Below the pieces are notes generated by a model. It made no database searches. It was not told the origin of the DNA and saw nothing but the letters and a program-made list of their open reading frames with translations. Below are positions 11,911 to 21,599 of a stretch of DNA of 64,000 bases, piece after piece. Every line of letters begins with the position of its first letter. Within the stretch, counting starts at the first letter, position 1. Position numbers and translations under genes: made by a program. The DNA comes from Cylindrodendrum hubeiense (Eukaryota > Ascomycota > Sordariomycetes > Hypocreales > Nectriaceae): the NCBI GenBank assembly GCA_014621425.1, contig JAANBB010000057.1, positions 88,536 to 152,535 on the forward strand, given 5' to 3'.

Positions 11911-13889
11911 TCAAACTGAAACTCCTTTTAGCTCCTCAACTACAAGCTCAGTGAATGATTCCTGCAGTTCAATTCCAATTTCTGAGCTCTGTGACTGATC
12001 TGACTCTTCCGGGATGCGCATCCCCGTTTTGCCATGGGCAACAAGACAACGTCTGACCACCTTCCAATACTTGTCTCCAGCAATGTTTCGCAATTCAAGA
12101 AGAGGATTTACGTTCTTGAAGGGTGGCCCATACTCCTCCTCCAACAACCAACCGCGGATCCTATGGTCCTGGGTGGACGGCTCTGGCCATCTCTTAAGAC
12201 ACATTAGTTTATGCAGTGGCTTCCAATGGGCAATCTCAAGAAGAACTAAGCCAAGGCCGTATATATCATACGTCTTTCGAGAATTCCATGCCTTCGGCGC
12301 TTCGTTTTGAATACTCGGCCACCGATAGATGTCCCACTTCGGATTGAGGCTGCGTTGAGTCGTTTTATTGCTTTGTGGCCGCGAATACTCGAATCCCGAG
12401 AGGATGGGATTTTCGGCGTCAAATATGTCCCCATTAAATGGGAAAATGACACTTCCGCTGTGGATTCCTTTATGTAGCCAGTTCGCTGTGTGTAGGTACA
12501 ATAGCGAGGAAGCTAGTTTCCAGGCAAGCAAAATCCGCTGGGCCAGAGTTGGTTTGTATCTATCCTGACCCAGGATACTGTGAAGAGATTTCACTGTAGT
12601 GTTTTTATCCGACCCGTCGGGCATCATAAATATCCAACCGTATCGACTGTTTTCGTAATCGTCGATGTATCCGATGCAATTCGGTGAATAGAGATGATTG
12701 GGCTTGCCAATGTGAAGCATCTGTGCAAGTGTGACAGTCCGCAATTTAGACTCTTTGTCCTGAGCCGAGCCTTTGGTAATGTTCTCAACCGTTCTCCACT
12801 CAATCCAAACCTCCAATTTCGTGCCATCATGAGTTAAAACACCTCTCGGCCTGTGTAACTTTGATTGGACCTTCGCGTCTTCTGCCTCTGTGTCGACAAA
12901 ATGGTCCTTGAATGTGGTCGAATCGTACTGTTTGACACTAATTAACCTCTCTAAAACCTTCTCGATGTCAAAATCTGCATCATTCTCGATGCTTCCTAGA
13001 ATCGTATCTGAAATACGGTTGATTTCCTTCAACCGCACAAGATCTCGTAGTGTCTCGTTGTTTTCACCACTGGAAACTAGCTTCACATCGCCGTTGCCTT
13101 TTGACGTCTTGATCAAACCGGTGATCGCATCGAACATGTTCTTGAGGTCATTGACGTCGTTGCGGACAAGAACCATCTCTCGGTAAGTCTTGGCGGTGAT
13201 TTCGTGGATGCGTCTCCCGCGGTAGTCCCCCATCAACTGGTGGATGCGCTCGATTAGAGTGTGAAGATCCTTGAGCAATGCCTCGAAAGCTTCTTTATCC
13301 ACCATGACCCATCGAACTCGTAATGGATGGGTAAGTACTTCTTTAGCATTCTCGGCTCTTTTCGACATCCATTTGATGATATGGCTAGATCTTCGCAACC
13401 GTTTGCGTTCTTCCCTGGTCTTCTCATAGGCCATCGCTAAGCTCGAAACTTCCATGGCCACATTTATACCTAAAGCTTGTGCCTCCGTCACTTCCTCACT
13501 TCGAAATGGTTTGAGCTCATTTTCCCAACGCGCGTTTAGCTCTTTCAATTGCTCAAGGAGCCATGCTATTCGAGCGATAATACTGCAAAGTTCAACTGCA
13601 TTGGTTCCAAGGCTCACTGCGACATGTGATTCTCGTGGAACATCAATTAAACCAACCTCCTTACCCCAGGCAAGTAGTCGGTTGTACTCAATCATAAGTT
13701 GAAGCCGGTATTGCTCACATTCCTTTGGCATGTCTACCATGGAAGAAAAAAACTTGAAAACTGATAATTTATTAGTCGATCAGAGAGCTTCCATTGAAGA
13801 TTTTAGTTGAATCACTCACGCTTGATAGAATTGTCAAAGACATCAAAGGCCAGTGATGTCACCCCGAGTCCAAGGCCACCCGCATCCAT
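11911..13889 (-). CDS. HeLo domain-pseudokinase protein
   Basis: Two exons (13889-13820; 13760-11911) split by a 59-nt intron; about 639 residues. The joined N-terminus (MDAGGLGLGVTSLAFDVFDN, then a pattern like YRLQLMIEYNRLLAWG and a Gly-Leu-Ile segment) matches the fungal HeLo (prion-inhibition and propagation) domain, helical over about residues 5-215, a family known from HET-S as a membrane-disrupting cell-death domain. Residues about 320-600 have a kinase fold without catalytic residues: HKGIHSGS (453-460) in place of HRDxKxxN, SGFEYSRP in place of DFG, and no Lys in the beta3 strand (VWIEWRTV). A DIYGLGLVLLEIAHW helix is conserved as in kinases. The layout (killer domain plus pseudokinase) parallels MLKL. 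A cell-death or heterokaryon-incompatibility role is inference. Confidence 0.85.
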
Positions 13890-14667
13890 CGCTGATAGCT
13901 TCTTCCGTTCGGGCAAATGAAATGATGGACTATTTTGAAGGGGGAATTGTGAAGAAAAATGATAGAGTGTGGTCAGCACTCCACATGTGCCGTTAGGGAA
14001 ATGAGCTTCTGATAGATGTGTAGCCGTTGTACTGCAAATTTTGGTAGGATAGCGCCTCTCATTTTTCTCTCATTTGTCGGGAATACTCGTGTAAGGTATG
14101 GTACGTGGCTTCAGTCGATTCGCCAGTAGTATCTGTCACGCTGCAGGAATCAGGGGAGGTCCATAGAATATGCATGTTGGTCACATCTTGCATCGCCAGT
14201 GCAGAAAATACGGCACACTAAATACTCTGCTGGCCACATACACACGCAACTTACACCTAACAACCCAAACCCAACATGACGAGCAGAGACTTAAATTGAA
14301 CGGGAAAAATGATAGAATAGTCGACTGCTCGATACCCATCTCTATTTACAGCGAATCAGCTCTCGAACTCGTACAACTATTGGGCAGGATGCCGGCTCAG
14401 ATTTCGGTGTGCCATACTATCTGTGATCCCCCACCCTTGACGCCCAGAGGCACGCAAGATGGCTATTCGGGGCTCCTAGCCAATCAATCCAACTCCTTGA
14501 TCCGGGTGCTTAGTTTCCACTCAAATTAGAAGGTGGCAAAAGCACCAGAAATTCTATTGGTCATTTGTGACATCACACTGATTGTAGCCTGGAAGTGACC
14601 CGCTACTGCCGTCGCGCATCCTGACTTGCGTTCCCCTGCACAGTTCTCTCCGCCTCTATTTCCCATG
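13890..14667. other. intergenic, 0.8 kb
   Basis: Upstream region of the HeLo-pseudokinase gene. A 119-codon frame at 14170-14529 has no domain and no supporting signals. Nothing else seen. Confidence 0.5.
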
Positions 14668-15000
14668 ATATGGATCATCCGATGATCTTCTTCGTAATGC
14701 CTGAGGTCGTCACCAACAAAGATTTGCCCAAGTTGCTTAACACCCCGTCAAAGCAAGTCAAATAGCTAAAGAAGTTAGTCAAAGAGCATCTGGGTAGTGC
14801 TTCCAAGTCCATCGACAAGCCTCCCATGCAAAGGATGTTCAACAGGACGCTGTTCGTCACCCTCGCTGACGGTCGTGAGGTGGTAGTGAACGGAGAACCT
14901 TGACCTCGGTGCGCAGACTGCTAAAGTAAAGGCGAGAGCTCATGAGCCTGCTTGCTACTGTGCACTCTCGGAACCGCACAAAAATATATTGTTTTATTAG
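14668..15000 (+). pseudogene. decayed aminoglycoside phosphotransferase-like gene, N-terminal remnant
   Basis: Translation shows the N-terminal pattern of the fungal APH/choline-kinase-like family in broken pieces: a helical segment ending LLNTPSKQVK, an in-frame TAG at 14763-14765, then LKKLVKEHLGSASKS and a TLFVTLADGREVVV segment (the usual beta-hairpin), then a one-base frame change near 14900 after which LDLGAQTAKVKARA resembles the next helix. No catalytic half follows; the sequence becomes AT-rich. The TAG could come from CAG by a C-to-T change, as repeat-induced point mutation would give. Family assignment rests on my memory of the consensus. Confidence 0.4.
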
Positions 15001-15752
15001 CAATTGCTTTCCGCAGACTCTATTTAAATATTCATGATGATTCAAATAAAATAAAATAAAAACAGATATCCAATCATTTACAATGTCCTTTATCTCTGGT
15101 ATATAAATGCCACGCAATGTGGGAAGAAATTATCTGTAAGGAGGTTGCACGAGGACTGGTACCCAGCTAGGTAAGTACGAAAGGTACCCCAGACTCTATA
15201 TTAAGACTGAAGCTTGAAGGCTTCAGTTATCTGGTGTGCACAGCTTCTGGAGTGTGTGCACGCCGAAACCCGGATGACTCACTGGCGTAGCGTGCCCGAA
15301 AGAGTGATATCGCTACCCACGTTACAATAAGTGAATAACATCCAGCGCGACGACACCACCAAAGCCAGAGAAAACTGAGGCCCGGGCCCGTGGCCTCAGC
15401 CATGGAACCCTGCGCCACGGGATCGATGAGATACTGACCCGGTCACGGCGAAACACGGGCCTTGAGTGGTGGTTCCTCGTGCCCTGATCTACAAGCGCCA
15501 GATCATTAGTAACGCGTTTCTTTGCGGCCCTTTTTCCCACCCCAACTTATTCGGAGGTTCTGGCACCGGCTGCTCGGGCTGCTGTATCTTCGCCCTGCTC
15601 GACTTCTTCGTCAGAGTAAGTTCTGGTATAGTAATACAAAATGTTTTTGGCTACCTAGCTATCCTAGATCACTATATAACGCATCCAAGAAGTCATGTTC
15701 TTACGAATATAACTCCCATAGCTTTGGACTATATATGCCTCATTTGAGTGGC
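15001..15752. other. intergenic, 0.75 kb
   Basis: AT-rich on the left (about 14990-15120), mixed on the right. Short open frames without domains. It contains the 3' flank of the defensin-like gene. Nothing else recognised. Confidence 0.5.
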
Positions 15753-16118
15753 TTAATTGCATACGCAGACCCTGTGATGTTGTTAGACCACCGGGGCATT
15801 GGCTTGGCTTTGTTAAGGATACTCACGCGTCCGCATCACAGTGTCCGCCATGAAAATTGCCATGCTGAATAAGGCACTATAAGATTAACTATAATTAGCA
15901 CACACCAACATGGCAATAAAACACTTTGTGTGGCTTCGAATGAAGAGCCCACCGTGAAAAATAGACTGGGAAGTTCTTACCGAGGCACTGCAGGCAGCGT
16001 TCCCAGCATTGGCCGGGCCAATGCTACCAAGCTGGCAAGAGCTTCGCTTGTCGAAAATTGGGCTGGCAAGGCTAAGGCCAGCGAAAAGGGCCATGGAGAT
16101 GATGGAGAAGAACTTCAT
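15753..16118 (-). CDS. secreted defensin-like (CS-alpha-beta) peptide, three exons
   Basis: Exons 16118-15981, 15876-15827 and 15771-15753 (138, 50 and 19 nt), introns 104 and 55 nt with GTAAGA...TAG and GTGAGT...CAG ends; total 68 residues. Residues 1 to about 19 are a signal peptide (MKFFSIISMALFAGLSLAS). A short propart ends in the dibasic Kex2 site Lys24-Arg25. The mature part of about 43 residues has exactly six cysteines (28, 43, 47, 59, 65, 67), spaced C-x14-C-x3-C-x11-C-x5-C-x1-C, with Gly-Gly-His before Cys59 and a final CVC. This is the CS-alpha-beta fold pattern of insect defensins and fungal defensins such as plectasin, known to bind lipid II in bacteria. Activity here is inferred. 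A TATA box lies 95 nt upstream. It stands alone between a decayed gene and an MFS transporter. Confidence 0.85.
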
Positions 16119-16211
16119 TGTGGATATAATCGATAATACTTGGCCGTGCGCAATTAATTTATCGTTCAGGATTATGGGATGGTTCCACGTCCCGGGTGTT
16201 GGGACACCGCT

Positions 16212-16219
16212 ATTTTATA
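16212..16219 (-). promoter_or_regulatory. TATA box of the defensin-like gene
   Basis: On the minus strand the sequence reads CTATAAAATA, a good TATA match about 95 nt before the ATG at 16118, which is a usual distance in filamentous fungi for a strongly induced small secreted protein. Confidence 0.5.
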
Positions 16220-16764
16220 GGCAGAACCTAGGAGGTGTTCCGTGTCGCAGGTTGCTTTTGAGGTAACATGCCAGAAAACACATCACACACTAGTCTTGAT
16301 GATCGTCATATTAGGGAGAGAGGTGGATGAGACATATAAGCAGCCAAGACGTGAAAATGAACATAAAGTGCCTTTAGATATCAGGATAATTTACACTGTC
16401 TCGGCATCTCGGCGGATTGTCGGTTCAGCTAACCATCTCAGGCCAGGATTGCCATGCAGTTTCAGATTGGTGTGTATCCGTTGTAAATGCAATGGTTCAT
16501 GAAAGATATCACAAACACACCTCTCACTGTTATACAGCAGGGAACGTCAGGAACATACGGAGTACCACTCGTCCGATGTAGCTAAAGCATCCTAAAGCGA
16601 GAGCTAGAAGATCCAGCACTGATTAAAACGATACAATAGTAAGTTACCCGGGATGAAGTGACCTGAAAGGAGTTCATGTTGATGCATGATACTTTGATTT
16701 TTGAGTAATAATATTACCCTTCGTGTCTGTCAATGACGCCGTCTCAAATATGGATTGTCATCTA
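16220..16764. other. intergenic, 0.55 kb
   Basis: Upstream region of the defensin-like gene and 3' flank of the MFS transporter. AT-rich towards 16700; no gene or repeat seen. Confidence 0.5.
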
Positions 16765-18306
16765 TCATGCCTCTTGCGCTCTAGGTCTTGTTTCTATCTC
16801 CAATGACTCCTCATCTCTCGACTCTCTCTGTGGACCAACATCTTGATCGTTGGTTTCATGGGCGTATAGCCTCATCTTGACAAACATGGCCCATAGTCCC
16901 AGGTCATACATTATGCGCAATGTTCCTCCAACCACATAAGCGATCCAGAATCTGTCACTTCCAGCAAGGGCTCCTGTCAAGGATGGCCCTATAGCCATAG
17001 CCAACGTCCGAATCGTACTCGTAATTCCCATGACGGCTGTACGCTCCTCGGGCTTTACAACAGCTGCGATGAAGGCCGCTCGGGGCGCTTGGTCCATGGG
17101 ATTGAGACCCATGCGGATGTAGAGGAGTATGACGGTCATTACTAGCCCACTGGGGGCGGGGAATAGTAAAACGGCAACGGAGGATGGCAAGTGTGTGAAT
17201 ACCATGGTGTTGAGTAGGCCCAAATGTCGAGAGAGAGGCACCGCAAAGACTGTGGAAAGGGTCCCCAAGATAAATGCTGCCGACATGATATCGCCAAGAG
17301 TTGTCTTGGACAATTCAAACTTTCGATGGAGAAAGTATGTGGTCAAAGTAACAGATACCATACCATCGGCTAAAGAGTCAACGGCAAGAAGAAACCACAA
17401 TTTGTACATGACCGATCTGGTGCCTGAAGAGATCTGGGAGAAGCGGCTCTTGGAATTTGGCTCCGTCGGCGGGGTAGAAACTGGTTGCGGGTTGGCGTTG
17501 TCGAGATCCTCATCACCTTGGTGTGACTCATCGAGCAGACCCCGAGCCGATTCGTCCGTTTCTGAGACAGTCTTCTCAACTTCGCATTTACTGCTCATGC
17601 AGAATGCGAGAATCATGTTTAAGATGCCCGTTACGATGTAAATCCAGAAAGTCGCATGGTAGGCGCGTAGCATAGTCCAGCCCTCCCGACTCTTCATCGC
17701 CTCGACATATCTTCCCGCCAGCTCTGTGCCGACTGCTGAGCCAAGACTTGAACTTGTCACATACCAGGACAAGACATCGGCTCGTGTTTTGGGTGTCGTG
17801 ATGTGGGACAGCATGGACTCCTCGATGGCTCGGAACGGGCCAAAATCACCACCGCTGGCGCTCACGACGCCGACGACTGCAGCAAAGAGGAGTATCCAGA
17901 AGTTGTTCACGACGGAGAATGCAAGGCCCGAAACAGCCATGAGCAGGCCGCCCGCGAACATGACACGGCGGCGACCAAGCCCATCGGCCATCAGAGTGAC
18001 TACAAGGCCAAGCACAACATCGCCAAGGAGGGTCAGGGTCATGAACAGGCCGATTCGGAAATCAGAGAAGCCAAGTTCCGCGAAGAAGAGTGCAATCGTG
18101 AGCGAGACAGCCCCAAAAGCGAACATGCGGCATGTTCGCGAGAGGATGATGAGTCCTGCATCACGGCCGGTGAAGTACAGAGAGGCAATCCCGGACTCAT
18201 GATACAGCCGAGCAACGAATTTATCGGTAGACATTGAAGCGACTCGTTGACTAGCCATCGTCATAGGTGAAGAGGGAGATGAAGAGGAAGAATATTCTTT
18301 TTTCAT
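16765..18306 (-). CDS. MFS transporter, general substrate type
   Basis: Single-exon protein of 513 residues with about 11-12 hydrophobic segments and a hydrophilic central loop (about 245-300, Asp/Glu/Pro/Ser-rich) separating two six-helix halves. The loop between TM2 and TM3 has LMADGLGRRRVMFAGG, an MFS motif-A variant; GGDFGPFRAIEES and GLNPMDQAPRAAFIAAVVKPEERT are conserved stretches in the second and fourth quarters of a fungal MFS-1 subgroup. Helices at both ends are followed by short charged tails. Substrate is not predictable; efflux or small-molecule transport are both possible. The 5' end is Ser-rich with alternative in-frame ATGs at residues 15 and 17. Confidence 0.85.
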   Translation of the reverse strand: MKKEYSSSSSPSSPMTMASQRVASMSTDKFVARLYHESGIASLYFTGRDAGLIILSRTCRMFAFGAVSLTIALFFAELGFSDFRIGLFMTLTLLGDVVLGLVVTLMADGLGRRRVMFAGGLLMAVSGLAFSVVNNFWILLFAAVVGVVSASGGDFGPFRAIEESMLSHITTPKTRADVLSWYVTSSSLGSAVGTELAGRYVEAMKSREGWTMLRAYHATFWIYIVTGILNMILAFCMSSKCEVEKTVSETDESARGLLDESHQGDEDLDNANPQPVSTPPTEPNSKSRFSQISSGTRSVMYKLWFLLAVDSLADGMVSVTLTTYFLHRKFELSKTTLGDIMSAAFILGTLSTVFAVPLSRHLGLLNTMVFTHLPSSVAVLLFPAPSGLVMTVILLYIRMGLNPMDQAPRAAFIAAVVKPEERTAVMGITSTIRTLAMAIGPSLTGALAGSDRFWIAYVVGGTLRIMYDLGLWAMFVKMRLYAHETNDQDVGPQRESRDEESLEIETRPRAQEA

Positions 18307-18956
18307 CGACAGTGACTCGTAATCCTAAGTGCGGAGGCGCGCGATTGGGCCGAGTTGCGGAGTGACGTAGCGGGGGCTCGGCTCTAACGGAAGCGAAGTC
18401 GGATTTATTCCCGCAGCTAAAAGGCGTCATCTATGTACCGTACAAATACCGAGGAACCCATGCAATACTTGCTGGAGGGCTCTACTTGTACTGGGTTGCA
18501 GTCTTCTTAGTCTGGCTATTCCAGCGTTACTCCACACGCAAAACGGAGTTGTGTCACAATCCCGACGCCGGAATGGTTGGTTGAACACGCAACGGCCGGC
18601 CTAGCCCACGCCATGTCTTACCAATTGGAGCGTCTAGGGCCAATGGGTGTCCCTGGTCTCATTATTCCCATGTCCTCAATTGAATAATCAACTGTAATTA
18701 TATCGGCATCTTCTTCATGGTGTGAAAGTGACCTAAACACGACGAAATTCTTGCTCGAATTGGGATTTTACTATGGCAACTATTGAACTAGGCGCGTGCT
18801 TCTAATCTCAATAATCTGTAAGTAGATTCTAGCAGAGTCCATCTAGTATCTCTATATTTCCCTATCATTGCGGTACTTACGGCCCTTTCTTGAGTATAGT
18901 GCTTATAGTTTTCGGGCCAGCACTTTAAGCTGCAATCCTCCTTAAATTAGTAGGTC
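18307..18956. other. intergenic, 0.65 kb
   Basis: Upstream region of the MFS transporter (AATAAATCC near 18400 on its strand) and 3' flank of the DUF7514-like gene. Nothing else recognised. Confidence 0.5.
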
Positions 18957-20035
18957 TCAGATTCCCGAGGTCACGTCCTGCCCTGCCAATACAACGCTAT
19001 GTTGTTGCACCTGCGGCAAGCAAGCAACAGGCGATGCGTTATTCATTGATGCCATTTGTTGCTTTATCCCATTGACGTACTGTGTCATTCTGGGGTCCGC
19101 CGTCGCGGGGAAAACATGGCGGGGGATGGAGCATGGCAGTGTATCCCCTGTCCGAGGGTTTAGCAAAGGAGGCACTTTGGACAAGAATCTGTTTATGTTG
19201 ATGAAGTTGGTGTGTGGCTCAATTAGGATGCCAATGAGGAGGAAGCGAAGGTGACCTTCGCGGGTGAGGAGCGGGCGAGCTGTTGGACCTGTTAGGGACC
19301 TCACCAGCTGATCCAAACGGGATGATGATTGTTGAGCAGTAGTGGAAGTTTCGTAAGGTAGACCATAGAGATCATAGACTTTTGCCATTAGCTGGTTGAG
19401 CAGATATTCTCTCATGCTTCTAGACCCAAATGAAAAACTAGAGGCCTCTTGATCGCACAGAGCATCTGGAAGCGCAGAGCTTGAGTCAGAGGCGCCACAG
19501 TAACCAAAACTAATGCGGCTTCAGCTTACAAATATTGTGCTCGTGGGAGTACTCGCCCATACAAAGCAGCTTTCCAACCTTCTCTGGCGCCAGGCCCCCC
19601 TCGTTACGAGGCTCGATGGTCGTGTCTGCCCAGTGGTAGATTGCATTCACCAAAAGCTCTAGGCTTGGTGACGCTTGCCATTGCTCACGGTGACCATTGG
19701 GCCACTGAGCTGGGATGACAAGATCGCCCCAGAAGGTGTTAGGGTCTGGAGATGTAGTCGCCTCTTGAGATCGGGGAAGTTGCGATCCGCCGGTAGAGAT
19801 TCCCTGCGGGTTGTGATAGTTTGGAACTCTAGGTGGTGAGGTCGATAAAGGGGTCTGGGGAGGAGGGCCGTGTACGCTGCCGTGGGCCATTCTCGTGGGT
19901 GGGTAACCTGGAGGCTGAGACGGGCTCTGCGGAGGCTGAACATGGTTGTAGCATGTACCGGCAGTCGGGTATGACACTGAACCGGTCGGAGAGGCACCTG
20001 GGATCTCAGGGTATACTGTCGGTCTCGAGTCTCGC
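18957..20035 (-). CDS. DUF7514-like protein, 5' end unresolved
   Basis: Two exons are clear: 20035-19530 (5' limit uncertain) and 19465-18957, joined over a 64-nt intron (GTAAGC...CCAG) that keeps frame. The N-terminal part is Pro/Ser/Gln-rich and disordered. The C-terminal half matches the fungal domain I know as DUF7514: TFWGDLV, LLVNAIYHWADTTIEP, LAPEKVGKLL, then LTREGHLRFLLIGILIEP, LSKVPPL and a final IPRHVFPATADP. Function of the family is unknown. No in-frame ATG exists in the open part; the frame opens after a TGA near 20040 where an AAAG acceptor preceded by a TACTGAC branch site suggests a further short 5' exon that I could not fix. Confidence 0.6.
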
Positions 20036-21599
20036 CTTTGTCAGTAAGTGTCACAAACGGACCGAACAAAGTCTCGGAGAGGCATCTTTCGAGTTTTCGT
20101 GGCCGGTGTGCTCCTCGATAAGCTGTGCAATTGAATAATCTCAAATTCTTGCCGAGTAGCGTATTTAGCCTCACACTGGAATAGCAGTGATGAGGGGAGT
20201 AAGTCCGTGATGTGGTCTGTTAAGGTGATTGAGGTAGCATGAATGCTGGGCGGCCTGCTGAAACGGGGATGCCCAATTTATCGGTTCTAAAAACTCGAGG
20301 CATGAGTTCCCCTCTTCAAAGCCATGAAAGGTCTCGCCCGTACTCTAGGCAGCCGAATGTGTCTCTAAGCGTCACTGTCTTAAATCTTTCACCGGGAGTT
20401 GTCAGACGATAGCCCATCGGCATGGGTTCTTTGGATTTTGCTTCTTCTTGCTACGCACACCGAAGTTTGTATCTCTTGTGAAAATGCTTTTGGGGCTGTA
20501 TGGAACAAATCGGATCTGAACCGGGGTACAGCGCAGTTAGCAGATGCCTCATCTGCAGTTGAGCTGCCCATAGACAGATCAGTACCTGTCAAACTTGGGG
20601 GGCTTTCGAGCTGCCCCACAAGCATTTGCACCTCAAAGAGATACGAGATGTAACAACCATACAGCAGTCAGTTGTACCTTGGTGCCTACGTATGCTTGCT
20701 CAGCCCCTGTTGAGTCAGGCCGGGGCGTTCAGCCGAAAACCCATCATTCGCAACATGTGAGGCGGTTTGTCTCAAAACACAGCCTCCTCAAGCTAGAAGG
20801 CCAGCCACGGCTTTTACTACCCAATCATTCCATGCCAGCAGGTCACTATAATGCGCAGCCCAGTGGTAATGACGCGTGCAAGGAGCCTCAGGGTGTGAGG
20901 TGGGAGTGGCAAGAGTGGGTATGCTGGGCGAAAATGTCAAGCTGCGGTAGAAACACCCGGCTTCCCCCATTTCAGTCACGTTGACATTAGTACCTGCTTA
21001 GTCTTGCTTGACGATCAATACAGCATGCACTTCCAGCTTGAACCCCCCCTTGGAAGGCGAGCTCGAAGTTCTTGGATCACTTAGCAGCCCATCCCATATC
21101 CCACTACGTTGAAATACGTGTTTCGGGAGATCTAAGACTGAATAATGGCCGATGATTATAAGGCCGCAGATGGTATACACTAAAGGCAGTACATAAAGTA
21201 ATTGGTGGGCTGAAGAAGGCCCAACTCCTCAATGTCCCTCGCCCCATTGTAGACTCTCTTCCAGTCCCCACCCCGCGATAGGTATGTGAAAGGACGCTCG
21301 GCCGATCCTCATTCACTGTCATATGTTTAATAATATCCCAATACAGACACTGTATTGCATGCCCTTTTACCTATATTATGGCTGGTTTGCTTAGCCCAAA
21401 TCCAGAACTGTTCAAGTTCGGCTCAGCGTTGGTTCACACACGCCCACCCTTGCCCTGGAGTTTAGAGGCGCAGCTAAGAGGGATTAAAGCTCGCTGTTTT
21501 TGAAAGGGGTTTTGGTGTTCAATATACTAGTTTTATATTTGAAATTATCATATTTATGTTTGACAAAACTTTGAGATCATCGTCTCTAGTCGCTGCTCT
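20036..21599. other. intergenic, 1.6 kb
   Basis: Should include the missing 5' exon of the DUF7514-like gene and the 3' flank of the kinase-pseudokinase gene. Frames at 20389-20631 (minus) and 20595-20984 (plus) have no recognised domain. No repeats seen. Confidence 0.45.
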
